Assembly (NCBI GenBank): GCA_002898315.1
Contig: BEHV01000001.1
Span: forward strand, 198,594 to 262,593
DNA from: a bacterium HR19
GTDB taxonomy: Bacteria > Calescibacteriota > Calescibacteriia > Calescibacteriales > Calescibacteriaceae
Reading direction: 5' to 3'
Length of the DNA: 64,000 nt
Shown: positions 42,976 through 51,395 of the stretch, piece by piece
Layout: the number at the start of each line of letters is the position of its first letter
How positions within the stretch are numbered: the first letter of the stretch is position 1
Position numbers and translations under genes: made by a program
The notes under the pieces: generated by a model
Databases searched by the model: none
Told to the model about the DNA's origin: nothing
The model's input: only the letters and a program-made list of their open reading frames with translations

Positions 42976-44493
42976 ATGCTTGAGATAAAAAGAGCGCTCA
43001 TATCAGTATATGACAAAAACGGAATAGTTGAATTGGCAAAGGTTCTATCAGATTTGGGTATTTCAATATTTGCGACAGGAGGAACAGCTGAAAAGCTCAA
43101 AAAAGCCGGAATAAAAGCAGGATGGATTGCTGAACTCACCGGCTTCCCCGAAATACTCGGTGGGAAAGTAAAAACTCTCCACCCTGATATATTTGCAAGA
43201 ATACTCGCAACAGAAGAAGAAGCAAAAGAAATCAGAATAGAGAGATTTCAGCTGATTGTAGTAAATCTTTACCCACCCGAGTTAGAACCAGATATAGGTG
43301 GTGTATCTTTGATAAGAGCAGGAATAAAGGCAGGAGATAGAACTCTTGTTTTAGTAGATAATCAGGATTATAATCTCGTAGGACTTATTTTGAAAAACCA
43401 AAGGGGGATTCCTGATGATATATTAAAGGAGCTTAACAAAAAAGCGGCGATATACGTTCTGAAATATCAGATAGAAAATTATAGGAAATACTTCGGATGG
43501 GACATATTTCCTTATGTCTTTGAAAAATTCTTAGATTTGAGATATGGAACAAATCCCGGCAGAAAGGGGAATCTTTATTCAATAGACGGTATAAGACCTG
43601 ATTTTGAGATAATAAAAGGAGAGGTTTCTCTGAACAACTTATACGATTGTGATTCTGCTGTAAGATGTGCGTTTTCTCTGAGCAGGCATTTTAAAGATAA
43701 GGTGTGTGCGTGCGTGGTAAAGCATGGAAGTCCATCAGGAGTAGCTCTTGGAGAAGAACCCCGAGAAGCGATAGAGAAAGCATGGGAGAGCGACTCAAAA
43801 TCAGCATACGGCGGAGTTCTAGCGGTCTCCTCAATACTTCCCGAGTATGCGGTGGAGGTTCTAAAAGATAAATTTCTTGAAGTGATATGCGCACCCGCAT
43901 TTGAAGACGAAGCCGTAAAAAAATTGATGATGAAAAAAGCACGAATAATAAGAGCAGGAGAAGAATTCACAGAAAGAATAATAGAAATAAAAAACGCTAT
44001 GGGAGGAGCTCTCGTAGAAGAATACTCTGACAAAAGCGAAGATATAAAGAAAGAGGATTTCAAACCTGCGTATGAGTTTGATTTTTCAGAACACGATCTC
44101 AAAGAAATGATTTTTTCATACGAGGTAGCAAGATTTACAAAATCAAACGCAGTTGTAATTTCTTCTAATTTCCAAACACTTGGGATAGGAGGTGGTTTCA
44201 CATCACGAGTTGATGCGGCGGAATTCGCAATAAAAAAAACCAAAGATTTCCTCAAATCCCAAGAGAAGAAAAATAAAAAGAAAGTTTTTGAAAAATTCTA
44301 TGTTTCATCAGATGGTTTCTTTCCTTTTCCTGATTCTGTTGAGATTATAGCAAATGAACTCAAAACCATCGGAGCGAGGGAAATTTTCATAGCTCATCCA
44401 GGTGGCTCTATAAGAGATAAAGAAGTTATAGAGACGGCAAGAAAATTAGGAGTTAAGATGTTTATAACAAGCAGAAGGTGCTTCCGCCATTAG
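42976..44493 (+). CDS. purH: Bifunctional AICAR formyltransferase/IMP cyclohydrolase
   Basis: Last two steps of IMP synthesis. The N-terminal cyclohydrolase (MGS-like) shows ALISVYDKNGIVELA, IFATGGTAEKL, GGKVKTLHPDIFA and NLYPPELEPDIGGVSLIRAG. The formyltransferase part shows VVKHGSPSGVALGEEP, with SPSG where most bacteria have NPCG; animal enzymes have a similar SPAG. It continues with SDSKSAYGGVLAVS, TKSNAVVISSNFQTLGIGGG, SSDGFFPFPDS and AHPGGSIRDKEVIE, and ends in CFRH. The 505 residues are slightly short but complete. No Shine-Dalgarno is seen. Confidence 0.95.
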   Translation: MLEIKRALISVYDKNGIVELAKVLSDLGISIFATGGTAEKLKKAGIKAGWIAELTGFPEILGGKVKTLHPDIFARILATEEEAKEIRIERFQLIVVNLYPPELEPDIGGVSLIRAGIKAGDRTLVLVDNQDYNLVGLILKNQRGIPDDILKELNKKAAIYVLKYQIENYRKYFGWDIFPYVFEKFLDLRYGTNPGRKGNLYSIDGIRPDFEIIKGEVSLNNLYDCDSAVRCAFSLSRHFKDKVCACVVKHGSPSGVALGEEPREAIEKAWESDSKSAYGGVLAVSSILPEYAVEVLKDKFLEVICAPAFEDEAVKKLMMKKARIIRAGEEFTERIIEIKNAMGGALVEEYSDKSEDIKKEDFKPAYEFDFSEHDLKEMIFSYEVARFTKSNAVVISSNFQTLGIGGGFTSRVDAAEFAIKKTKDFLKSQEKKNKKKVFEKFYVSSDGFFPFPDSVEIIANELKTIGAREIFIAHPGGSIRDKEVIETARKLGVKMFITSRRCFRH

Positions 44494-44606
44494 GCTTGAT
44501 GAAAATCTAATTCATTTCAAAGTGATCACACATATAAAATCAACACCCGAAAAACTTTCTGTCCTTAATGTTTCAAAGCTCAAAGAAAATTAAATTGTAA
44601 TAAATT

Positions 44607-45911
44607 ATGGCTATAAATGCCCTGCAAATAGATTGCAGATTCTTAGATGCTCTATCAGATGCCATACTCATATACGATAAGGATTTGACTATACTCTACG
44701 CATCCGGACCAGCTGCGGAAATTCTCGGAATTGAAAGAGAAACTCTTATGCTCAAAAACTGCAAAGATATTTTCGGAGAGGACTTCTCAGATGAAATTCA
44801 ACCTCATTCAATACTTGAAATAAAAACAGATGGAAGCAAAAGAAAAGTAAAAGTCACGAAAATAGTAACGCCAGATAACTTCAACATACTCATAATATCG
44901 CCCGGTCCAGTGATAGAAAATCAAGATATTCTTGAAGGTATTGTGGGAGTGAGCAAAAAGATGAAAGAGGTTTTTGAACTTATAAAAATAGCTGCTAGGT
45001 CAGACGCTCCTACGCTTATAACAGGAGAGACAGGAACTGGCAAAGAACTCGTCGCAGAAGCAATTCACAAATTATCCTCCCGGAAAGAAAATCTGCTTGT
45101 GAAGATAAATTGCTCCGCCCTCCCTGAAAACCTCCTTGAAAGTGAGCTTTTCGGATACAAAAAAGGCGCATTCACAGGAGCAGATAAAGATAAACCCGGA
45201 AAATTTGAGATAGCTAATAGTGGAACTTTATTCCTTGATGAAATCGGAGACCTACCGCTATCACTCCAACCCAAAATACTGCGCGCAGTTGAAAGAGGTG
45301 AAATAGAAAAATTAGGAGAAACAAAACCAACAAAAGTGAATGTGAGAATAATATCAGCTACAAACAAAGATATAGAAAAAGAAGTGTCAGAAGGTAAATT
45401 CAGACCAGACCTATATTTCAGAATATCTGTGTTCAGAATCCATATTCCGCCACTGCGCGAGAGAAAAGAAGATATAATTCCTATCGCAGAGCTTGTGCTT
45501 GAAAAAATAAGCAAAAAATATGGACTTGGCAGGAAATTTCTTACAAGAAGAGCAATTGAAGAGCTTATGGAGTGGGATTATCCCGGAAATGTAAGAGAAC
45601 TTGAAAACATCATTGAAAGAGCTTACTTTATGTCAAAAACAAAAAACATGAACGAAGACGTAATACGCGAACACAAAAAACTCTCAAAAGCAATAACAAA
45701 TAACAACCTAAATAATGAAACAAATGGAAAAGAAGAAAAAAACATAGAAAGTATATCAGATAAATTAAAATCAAAATCTGAAATTGAGAAAGAAAAGATT
45801 TTAGAATCGCTCATAAAACATGGCTCAATATCAAAAGCAGCAAAAGAACTTAATATGAGCAGAGTCACAATATGGCGAAAGATGAAAAAATACGGAATAG
45901 AATGGAAATAA
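44607..45911 (+). CDS. Sigma-54-dependent activator with PAS sensor domain
   Basis: A second enhancer-binding protein, 434 residues. The N-terminal PAS domain (DALSDAILIYDKDLTILYAS, about 13-110) is followed by the AAA+ domain with GETGTGKE (about 140) and GAFTGA (187), PPLRERKEDI and MEWDYPGNVRELENII. It ends with a Fis-type helix-turn-helix (SISKAAKELNMSRVTIWRKM). It has no receiver domain, so it senses through PAS, perhaps redox or a small ligand. No sigma-54 promoter was found nearby, so its targets lie elsewhere or are not evident. It shares a 51-nt identical tract with the activator at 3607. Confidence 0.9.
   Translation: MAINALQIDCRFLDALSDAILIYDKDLTILYASGPAAEILGIERETLMLKNCKDIFGEDFSDEIQPHSILEIKTDGSKRKVKVTKIVTPDNFNILIISPGPVIENQDILEGIVGVSKKMKEVFELIKIAARSDAPTLITGETGTGKELVAEAIHKLSSRKENLLVKINCSALPENLLESELFGYKKGAFTGADKDKPGKFEIANSGTLFLDEIGDLPLSLQPKILRAVERGEIEKLGETKPTKVNVRIISATNKDIEKEVSEGKFRPDLYFRISVFRIHIPPLRERKEDIIPIAELVLEKISKKYGLGRKFLTRRAIEELMEWDYPGNVRELENIIERAYFMSKTKNMNEDVIREHKKLSKAITNNNLNNETNGKEEKNIESISDKLKSKSEIEKEKILESLIKHGSISKAAKELNMSRVTIWRKMKKYGIEWK
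45132..45182 (+). repeat. 51-nt block identical to 4228-4278
   Basis: Partner copy of the GAFTGA-coding tract; all 17 codons agree at every base with the copy at 4228-4278, while codons on both sides differ. Confidence 0.9.
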
Positions 45912-45982
45912 AAACAAGCTACATCAAACTACCTTAAAAAACTTAAACCTTCCCAAATTTTCAAATAAAAAATCTTCAAGAT

Positions 45983-45988
45983 TAAAAT
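45983..45988 (+). promoter_or_regulatory. -10 hexamer TAAAAT, leaderless type
   Basis: TAAAAT ends 7 nt before the ATG at 45996; TTCAAA at 45959 could be the -35 with an 18-bp spacer. Confidence 0.5.
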
Positions 45989-45995
45989 TTCCTAT

Positions 45996-47654
45996 ATGAA
46001 AAAACTCACTATAATGCTTTTCTCTCTTGCTCTTTTCACATATTGCGGACAAAAAACTGAAAAGAAAGTTGAATTGAATTTCTCAGGAGGAATATGTGTA
46101 AGTTTATCAAGTATAAGTATCTCAACAGTAGAATCAGAAGGAGGACGGAAATTTATAATAAGTTGTGGGACAACAGCTGGTCAGATATCTCAAAATGCAG
46201 TTATAGCCTTCTTTTCCGACGGAGAAATCTCAATAATCCCAATAGAAAATAATTCTCTCAATATAAATAAAAAAGTTGTTCTAATATCATCAAAAATCTT
46301 TCTCTCAAAAGAAGGAGTTGTATTATCAACTTACTCATCACAGGGAAACGACCTTTTTATTTTCAAAAACCAGAATTTCCAGAAAGCAGATATATCTATT
46401 TCAACATTCATAAAAAACGATTCAAACATCATGAAGCTTTTTTCCGAAATCTTTTCATCACAAATTGGAGTTCCAGAATCATCACTTCAATCAAAAGATG
46501 TGGTCATAATCTCAACTTATCTTGATACTAACAACCTTTCCTATTTTATATTTCCTATATTTGAAGAAACACTTTTTTTGTTCCAGAAAAATTTCAAGGT
46601 AAGAGATATAAAACTTGTTTTTCCTTCTGGATTATCTGGCGACTCAATAATTTCAGTATCATCTCAACCTGAAATAACTTTATTTCAACCCATACTTTTT
46701 CCCGTCGCTTCGGAGTACAACCTTTCAGAAATTTCTTACCTATCTCAGGATAGATACTATTACGAAAAAAATCTGACAGAAAGTCCAATAAGCATACCTA
46801 TTTTTCTATCGCAAGCATCAGAAAAAACATTTCTTTTCTCTGTATCAAAAGAGAGCGGATACTTTTTCAAGGGGGAGATAAACCCATCTAATCAAAACAC
46901 AGTTGAAATGGTGCCACTTCCACCAAAAGAAGGAGATCTGAACACAACCATAAACTTTGATCTTCAAGAAGAAAACACAAAAGACATTTTTGATGTTGAA
47001 ATCTTTTCTGAACTTTCTGGTTCCCTTTTCAACCTCATTCAAAAGTCAAAAGTAGACTATCTAAATCCTCACATAAAACTATACGCACCGAAAGATATTT
47101 TATACTCATCGCAATACATAGTAAAGATTCAAACAGAAAGGAAAGAAGAAGATGATAAATTCGTAAAGAGAGAAAGGTTGATAAAGTACGAGGTCAGCGA
47201 ATCACCATTTGTAAGGTATTCTCTCAAAAACTTCAAATACGAAAACTTCGTATTCGGGATCAAAGAGATAGGAGAAGACAAGATTTCACTTTTCTGGCGG
47301 GTTCCTGAAAAATTAGATGTAGCTGAGCTTGGTTTATCTCAGCTTGAAGTTTCAAGTTTATCTTTTGCAAACTGCATAACTGAGCAAGGTAATCAAACAT
47401 TCATAAAGAAAGAATGCTTTACTCCACAGATACACATATTGGCAGAAGGAGAAAACGGAACTCAGATTGTATGGAGAGTTTTCAACCTTTACCAGAGGAG
47501 CGAAGCACAAATTCCCAACCTTTTATCTCCTCAGAGGTTCTACGAAATAACAGGAAGCGCACCTAAAATAAAAATAAAATCTATAAAACTACACTTTGCT
47601 TTATACACAGGCACAAAACTTTTCATATATGAAAGGTCTCTTGAACCAAAATGA
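45996..47654 (+). CDS. Large predicted lipoprotein of unknown function
   Basis: I do not recognise it. A short signal (LTIMLFSLALFTYC) ends in a lipobox-like Cys at about residue 18. The -1 residue is Tyr, which is unusual, so simple secretion is possible. The mature 530 residues are rich in Ser, Ile and Phe and look beta-rich; ISISTVESEGGRKFIISCGT suggests repeated strands. Two further Cys pairs occur. It sits between the PAS-type activator and a methyltransferase gene with no functional clue. Confidence 0.6.
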   Translation: MKKLTIMLFSLALFTYCGQKTEKKVELNFSGGICVSLSSISISTVESEGGRKFIISCGTTAGQISQNAVIAFFSDGEISIIPIENNSLNINKKVVLISSKIFLSKEGVVLSTYSSQGNDLFIFKNQNFQKADISISTFIKNDSNIMKLFSEIFSSQIGVPESSLQSKDVVIISTYLDTNNLSYFIFPIFEETLFLFQKNFKVRDIKLVFPSGLSGDSIISVSSQPEITLFQPILFPVASEYNLSEISYLSQDRYYYEKNLTESPISIPIFLSQASEKTFLFSVSKESGYFFKGEINPSNQNTVEMVPLPPKEGDLNTTINFDLQEENTKDIFDVEIFSELSGSLFNLIQKSKVDYLNPHIKLYAPKDILYSSQYIVKIQTERKEEDDKFVKRERLIKYEVSESPFVRYSLKNFKYENFVFGIKEIGEDKISLFWRVPEKLDVAELGLSQLEVSSLSFANCITEQGNQTFIKKECFTPQIHILAEGENGTQIVWRVFNLYQRSEAQIPNLLSPQRFYEITGSAPKIKIKSIKLHFALYTGTKLFIYERSLEPK

Positions 47655-47659
47655 GAAAT

Positions 47660-48319
47660 TCACGGTTTTTTAAGCAAAGCATAGGTGAAAGGAAGATAAG
47701 GTGAATCTCTGAAACTTCCGCGAAAACCTATACCAGAGATGAGATTATTTATTTCATCAGCAGATATACCTATCTTCGGCATAAAAAATTTGAGAACGGG
47801 GAAAAACAGAATTTTATATTCAAAACTTACCAAAGGAATAAAATCGTAAAGCATTTTTGGGTCAAAATTTTTGCTTACATCTACTATCCACACAATACCA
47901 CCTTTTTTCAGAACACGAAAAATCTCTTTCAGACCTTCCTTTTGATTTTCCCAGTGTTTTATAGAAAAGTTAGAAGTCACGACATCAAAGTATTCTGATG
48001 GGAAATCAATTCTTGCTGAATCGCCTTTCAAAAAATGTATGTTTTTGAGACCAGATTTTTTCAGGTTTCTCATCGCCTCAGAAATCATATTGTCAGCTGG
48101 GTCTATACCGTAGATCTCAAGGTTATTATATATTCTCCCGATGATTATAGGGAAGTGTCCGGGACCTGTTCCCACATCAAGAACTCTTTCAGCTTCTTTC
48201 AAGTAGTCATAAAGTAAAATTTCAAGAAACTTGAAAAAAAGGATGTTTATTTTTACTCCGAACCTGTTGTAGAAGAAAGCAGGCAATCCCACAAGCGGTC
48301 CCTTAAAGCTAAAAAACAT
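47660..48319 (-). CDS. Class I SAM-dependent methyltransferase
   Basis: The 219-residue protein has the SAM-binding motif I VLDVGTGPGHFPIIIG near residue 41. Motif II is IYGIDPADNMISEA, motif III is FDVVTSNFSIKHWE, and motif IV is EIFRVLKKGGIVWIVD. The layout fits UbiE/COQ5-type small-molecule methyltransferases, but the substrate is not readable. It is convergent with the lipoprotein gene (5 bp apart) and divergent from priA with only 12 bp between start codons; TAAAAT lies 7 nt upstream of its ATG. Confidence 0.82.
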   Translation of the reverse strand: MFFSFKGPLVGLPAFFYNRFGVKINILFFKFLEILLYDYLKEAERVLDVGTGPGHFPIIIGRIYNNLEIYGIDPADNMISEAMRNLKKSGLKNIHFLKGDSARIDFPSEYFDVVTSNFSIKHWENQKEGLKEIFRVLKKGGIVWIVDVSKNFDPKMLYDFIPLVSFEYKILFFPVLKFFMPKIGISADEINNLISGIGFRGSFRDSPYLPFTYALLKKP

Positions 48320-48334
48320 AAGATAGATTTTATG
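48317..48334. promoter_or_regulatory. Interlocked divergent leaderless promoters (methyltransferase / priA)
   Basis: Only 12 bp separate the two start codons. On the plus strand TAAGAT (48319-48324) ends 7 nt before the priA ATG. On the minus strand TAAAAT (48332-48327) ends 7 nt before the methyltransferase ATG (48319-48317). Each hexamer shares one base with the opposite gene's start codon, so the -35 regions would lie inside the opposite coding sequences. Confidence 0.6.
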
Positions 48335-50656
48335 ACTTCGCAGAAATTTCCTCTAAAATCTAAAATTTTATTTTATATAGTGTTCGGTCAGGAAAAATTT
48401 GAAGAGAAAACGAATCAAACAAGTAAAGAGAAGAAAATATTTCTGGTTGCACTTCCGAAAAGAGAACTATGCACAATAGAATCAGAAAACAAAAATCTTA
48501 TAGGATACAGAGTGATAGTAGAGCTTGAAAAGAAAAAAGATATAGGTATAGTGATAAAGGAAATCAGTTCTGGCGAAAAGTTCAAGAAAGCCAAAAACTT
48601 TGAGATAGTAGATGAAATCCCACTGATACCCCATAATTTGATAAAACTCTGTCTTGAAGTATCTGGAAGATATTTCGCACATATAAGCGATGTCATACCT
48701 CTTGCATGTCCAAGAAAATACTTTTCACTTCAAGTAAAACTCAAAAAGAGCAAAAGCGAAAAAAACAAAAAAGAAAAAAATGAAAATTTAGAAGAGATAG
48801 AAAAGAACAGCGAGAGAAAAATAGGAAAAAGCGCTGAAAGGTTAATAGAAATTCTGAAAAACAAAAAGAAAATAACATTACACCAGGCAAAAGAAATAAC
48901 CAAAATAGAAAAAATAATAGAGCTTGAAAAAAGCGGAATAATAGAGATAAAACCCGAAAAGAGAATAAGGGAAAAAGAAGAGATAATAAAAGAGATAAAA
49001 AAACAAACAAATGAAGAAGAGATTCCGGAAATTATATTATCTGATGAGCAGAATGTAGCACTCCAAAAAATTGCAGAAAAAAACGGAGTTTTTCTCATAC
49101 ACGGAGCAACAGGAAGCGGAAAAACAGAAGTATATATCAGAGCAATAAAAGAAACCCTTAAAAATAAAACCGAAGGAGAAGGAGCAATTTATTTACTCCC
49201 AGAAATATCAATAACAACCTTTCTCATATCTAGAATAAAAAAACACTTCCCAAACGCTCTCGTTCTACACTCAGGATTGAAAGAGAAAGAAAGAGAGATA
49301 AACTGGTGGTCGGCAAGATATGGATACTGTGATATTATAGTTGGAGCAAGGTCTGCGATATTTGCCCCGTTTGAAAAAGTAAAAATCATCGTAGTTGATG
49401 AAGAACACGACCACTCGTATAAACAATCTCCCGAAGGAACGAATTCTTGCGTTTTTTATGATGCAAGAGAAGTAGCAGAAATCAGAGCTAAAATAGAAGG
49501 AGCAAAGCTTATATTCGGTTCAGCAACACCATCAGTAGAAAGATATTTCAGAGCAAAGAACGAAGAGATAGAACTTATAGAGATGAAAAACAGAGTCCCC
49601 GGAATGTCTTTTCCTAAAAACAAAATCATAGACCTCAATAAAAACAATTTTGACGAGTTCATATCGTTCCCACTTTCATACGAACTCAAAAATGAAATAG
49701 AAAAGAGAATTGAAAGAAGAGAAAATGTGATACTTCTTTTCACAAGAAGGGGATGGGCTATATATGTTATGTGTATTGAGTGTGGAAAAAAATTCCAGTG
49801 TCGGCAATGCTCAAGGTATCTTGTATATCATAAAAAGGAAGGATTGGTCTGCCACTGGTGTGGTAAAACCTATCCTATACCTTCAACTTGTCCAAACTGT
49901 AATTCAGAAAACCTTGAACTTATAGGATTCGGCACAGAGAGAATTGAAGAAGAACTCAAAAACCTGTTCAAAGTCCCGGTTTTCAGAATGGATTCGGATA
50001 ACATAAAAAACGAAAGAAAAGCGAAGGAGATACTTGAAAAGTTTCAGAAAACAAATCCTGCAATACTTGTCGGAACTCAGATGGTCACAAAAGGATTTGA
50101 TTTTCCTTCGGTATCTCTCGTGGGAGTTATATTGTGCGATACAGAGTTTATGCTTCCTGATTTCAGGGCAGACGAAAGAACATTTCAGATGATAATGCAA
50201 GTTTCGGGAAGAGCAGGAAGAAGAATATCTACGGGAAATGAAATATCAGAACACCTGAGCGTAATTCAAACTTTTTCACCAGAACACCCAATACTTCAAT
50301 TTGCTGTTCAAAACGACTACAAAAAATTCTTTGAAGAAGAAATAGAGAAAAGGAAAGAATTTTTACTTCCCCCGTTTTCAAGATTGGTATGCATCAGATT
50401 TTCCGGGAAAGATGAGAATAAATGCTGGGAAGTTGCGGAAAAATTCACAGAGAAAATAAGAGAAAACGACATAAGATGTGATGGTCCTTCAAAGTCCCTG
50501 AGGTATCTTGTATCTGGCAAGTTCAACGTGAAAACAATAGCATATATATTTTCAGAACAAGAGATGAAGAAATTGAAGGAGATTTTCAGAATAAGTCAGT
50601 TTTTTTACTATGGGGTGAAAATATCGGTTGATGTAGAGCCGGAAAGCACAATTTAA
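48332..50656 (+). CDS. priA: Primosomal protein N' (replication restart helicase PriA)
   Basis: Reloads the replisome at collapsed forks. The 774 residues comprise an N-terminal DNA-binding domain (to about 130), a winged-helix region with a long lysine-rich linker, and the helicase: Walker A HGATGSGKTEVYIRA, DEEHDHSYKQ, SATPSVERYF, GTQMVTKGFDFPSV and MQVSGRAGRR. The zinc domain has eight cysteines, from CIECGKKFQCRQC to CHWCGKTYPIPSTCPNC. All motifs are intact. The start has no Shine-Dalgarno and a TAAGAT 7 nt upstream. Confidence 0.95.
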   Translation: MTSQKFPLKSKILFYIVFGQEKFEEKTNQTSKEKKIFLVALPKRELCTIESENKNLIGYRVIVELEKKKDIGIVIKEISSGEKFKKAKNFEIVDEIPLIPHNLIKLCLEVSGRYFAHISDVIPLACPRKYFSLQVKLKKSKSEKNKKEKNENLEEIEKNSERKIGKSAERLIEILKNKKKITLHQAKEITKIEKIIELEKSGIIEIKPEKRIREKEEIIKEIKKQTNEEEIPEIILSDEQNVALQKIAEKNGVFLIHGATGSGKTEVYIRAIKETLKNKTEGEGAIYLLPEISITTFLISRIKKHFPNALVLHSGLKEKEREINWWSARYGYCDIIVGARSAIFAPFEKVKIIVVDEEHDHSYKQSPEGTNSCVFYDAREVAEIRAKIEGAKLIFGSATPSVERYFRAKNEEIELIEMKNRVPGMSFPKNKIIDLNKNNFDEFISFPLSYELKNEIEKRIERRENVILLFTRRGWAIYVMCIECGKKFQCRQCSRYLVYHKKEGLVCHWCGKTYPIPSTCPNCNSENLELIGFGTERIEEELKNLFKVPVFRMDSDNIKNERKAKEILEKFQKTNPAILVGTQMVTKGFDFPSVSLVGVILCDTEFMLPDFRADERTFQMIMQVSGRAGRRISTGNEISEHLSVIQTFSPEHPILQFAVQNDYKKFFEEEIEKRKEFLLPPFSRLVCIRFSGKDENKCWEVAEKFTEKIRENDIRCDGPSKSLRYLVSGKFNVKTIAYIFSEQEMKKLKEIFRISQFFYYGVKISVDVEPESTI

Positions 50657-50681
50657 AATTGAGATGAAAAGGTATTGAAAT

Positions 50682-51329
50682 TCAAATTCTTATTCCTTCT
50701 TGTTTTATGACATCTTGTATCCACTTTTTCAAAACATCATATTTTTGAGCACCTACCAATCTATGTTTTCCAGAAGCAACAAGAGTTGGGACTCCTGTTA
50801 TTGCGTAATCTTCGGCTTTTTGAAGGTCCTGAATTAAAAGTTCAAGAGTTGATCTATCTGTAAAGGCATCTATCCATTTTTTCAGGTCAAGCCCTACATC
50901 TTTTGCACAAAGAAGAAGGACCTCAAAATCGGCTATATTCAGACACTCTGTAAGATGAGCTTTCTGGATTCTATCAAAAATATCCCAGTGTGCATCTTGA
51001 CCTCCGATAACCTCAGCAGCTTTACAAGCTATAAGACCAGGGAGAGAATAAGGGTAGTCAAACTCTCTTTTTTCCATAAGGTCAGCGTTTATTCTGTGTT
51101 CGTCATCGTTCTGGTTTGCAGCACGCCAGTGAGATAGAATCTCTTTCTTACCATTTTCTTTTGAGCCAAATATCTGCTCTATTGATTCAGGAGTAGGAGC
51201 AAGAGCAAACGCCCTATGAACAACCTTTATAGGAAACTCACTTGCCAACCTCCTCACTCTTGGAGAAATAGCATAACACCAAGCACAAAGAACATCATGA
51301 AAAAACTCCACCTCTATATAGTTTTGCAT
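50682..51329 (-). CDS. DsbA/FrnE-family thiol oxidoreductase, cytoplasmic type
   Basis: A 215-residue thioredoxin-fold protein of the DsbA-like FrnE/HCCA-isomerase group. The active-site CAWC sits in FFHDVLCAWCYAISP near residue 16, a helical insert spans the middle (LPGLIACKAAEVIGG), and the cis-Pro loop is ITGVPTLV. It has no signal peptide, so it probably works in the cytoplasm on disulfides or small electrophiles. It ends 25 bp from the priA stop (convergent). Confidence 0.85.
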   Translation of the reverse strand: MQNYIEVEFFHDVLCAWCYAISPRVRRLASEFPIKVVHRAFALAPTPESIEQIFGSKENGKKEILSHWRAANQNDDEHRINADLMEKREFDYPYSLPGLIACKAAEVIGGQDAHWDIFDRIQKAHLTECLNIADFEVLLLCAKDVGLDLKKWIDAFTDRSTLELLIQDLQKAEDYAITGVPTLVASGKHRLVGAQKYDVLKKWIQDVIKQEGIRI

Positions 51330-51395
51330 AGCAATATAAGTTTAAAAATTTCTTTCACATATTTGCTTTTTTTGAGAGAGCTTTGAAAAGAAACA

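Noticed and set aside
43575-44255. Long antisense open frame (226 codons) inside purH; likewise 22438-23061 and 3669-4289
   Set aside because: These mirror the codon pattern of real conserved genes and have Ser/Phe-rich products with no motif.
44494-44606. Open frame after purH (about 38 codons, ending in KLSVLNVSKLKEN)
   Set aside because: No start codon in good context and no recognisable homology; perhaps decayed coding DNA but unsupported.
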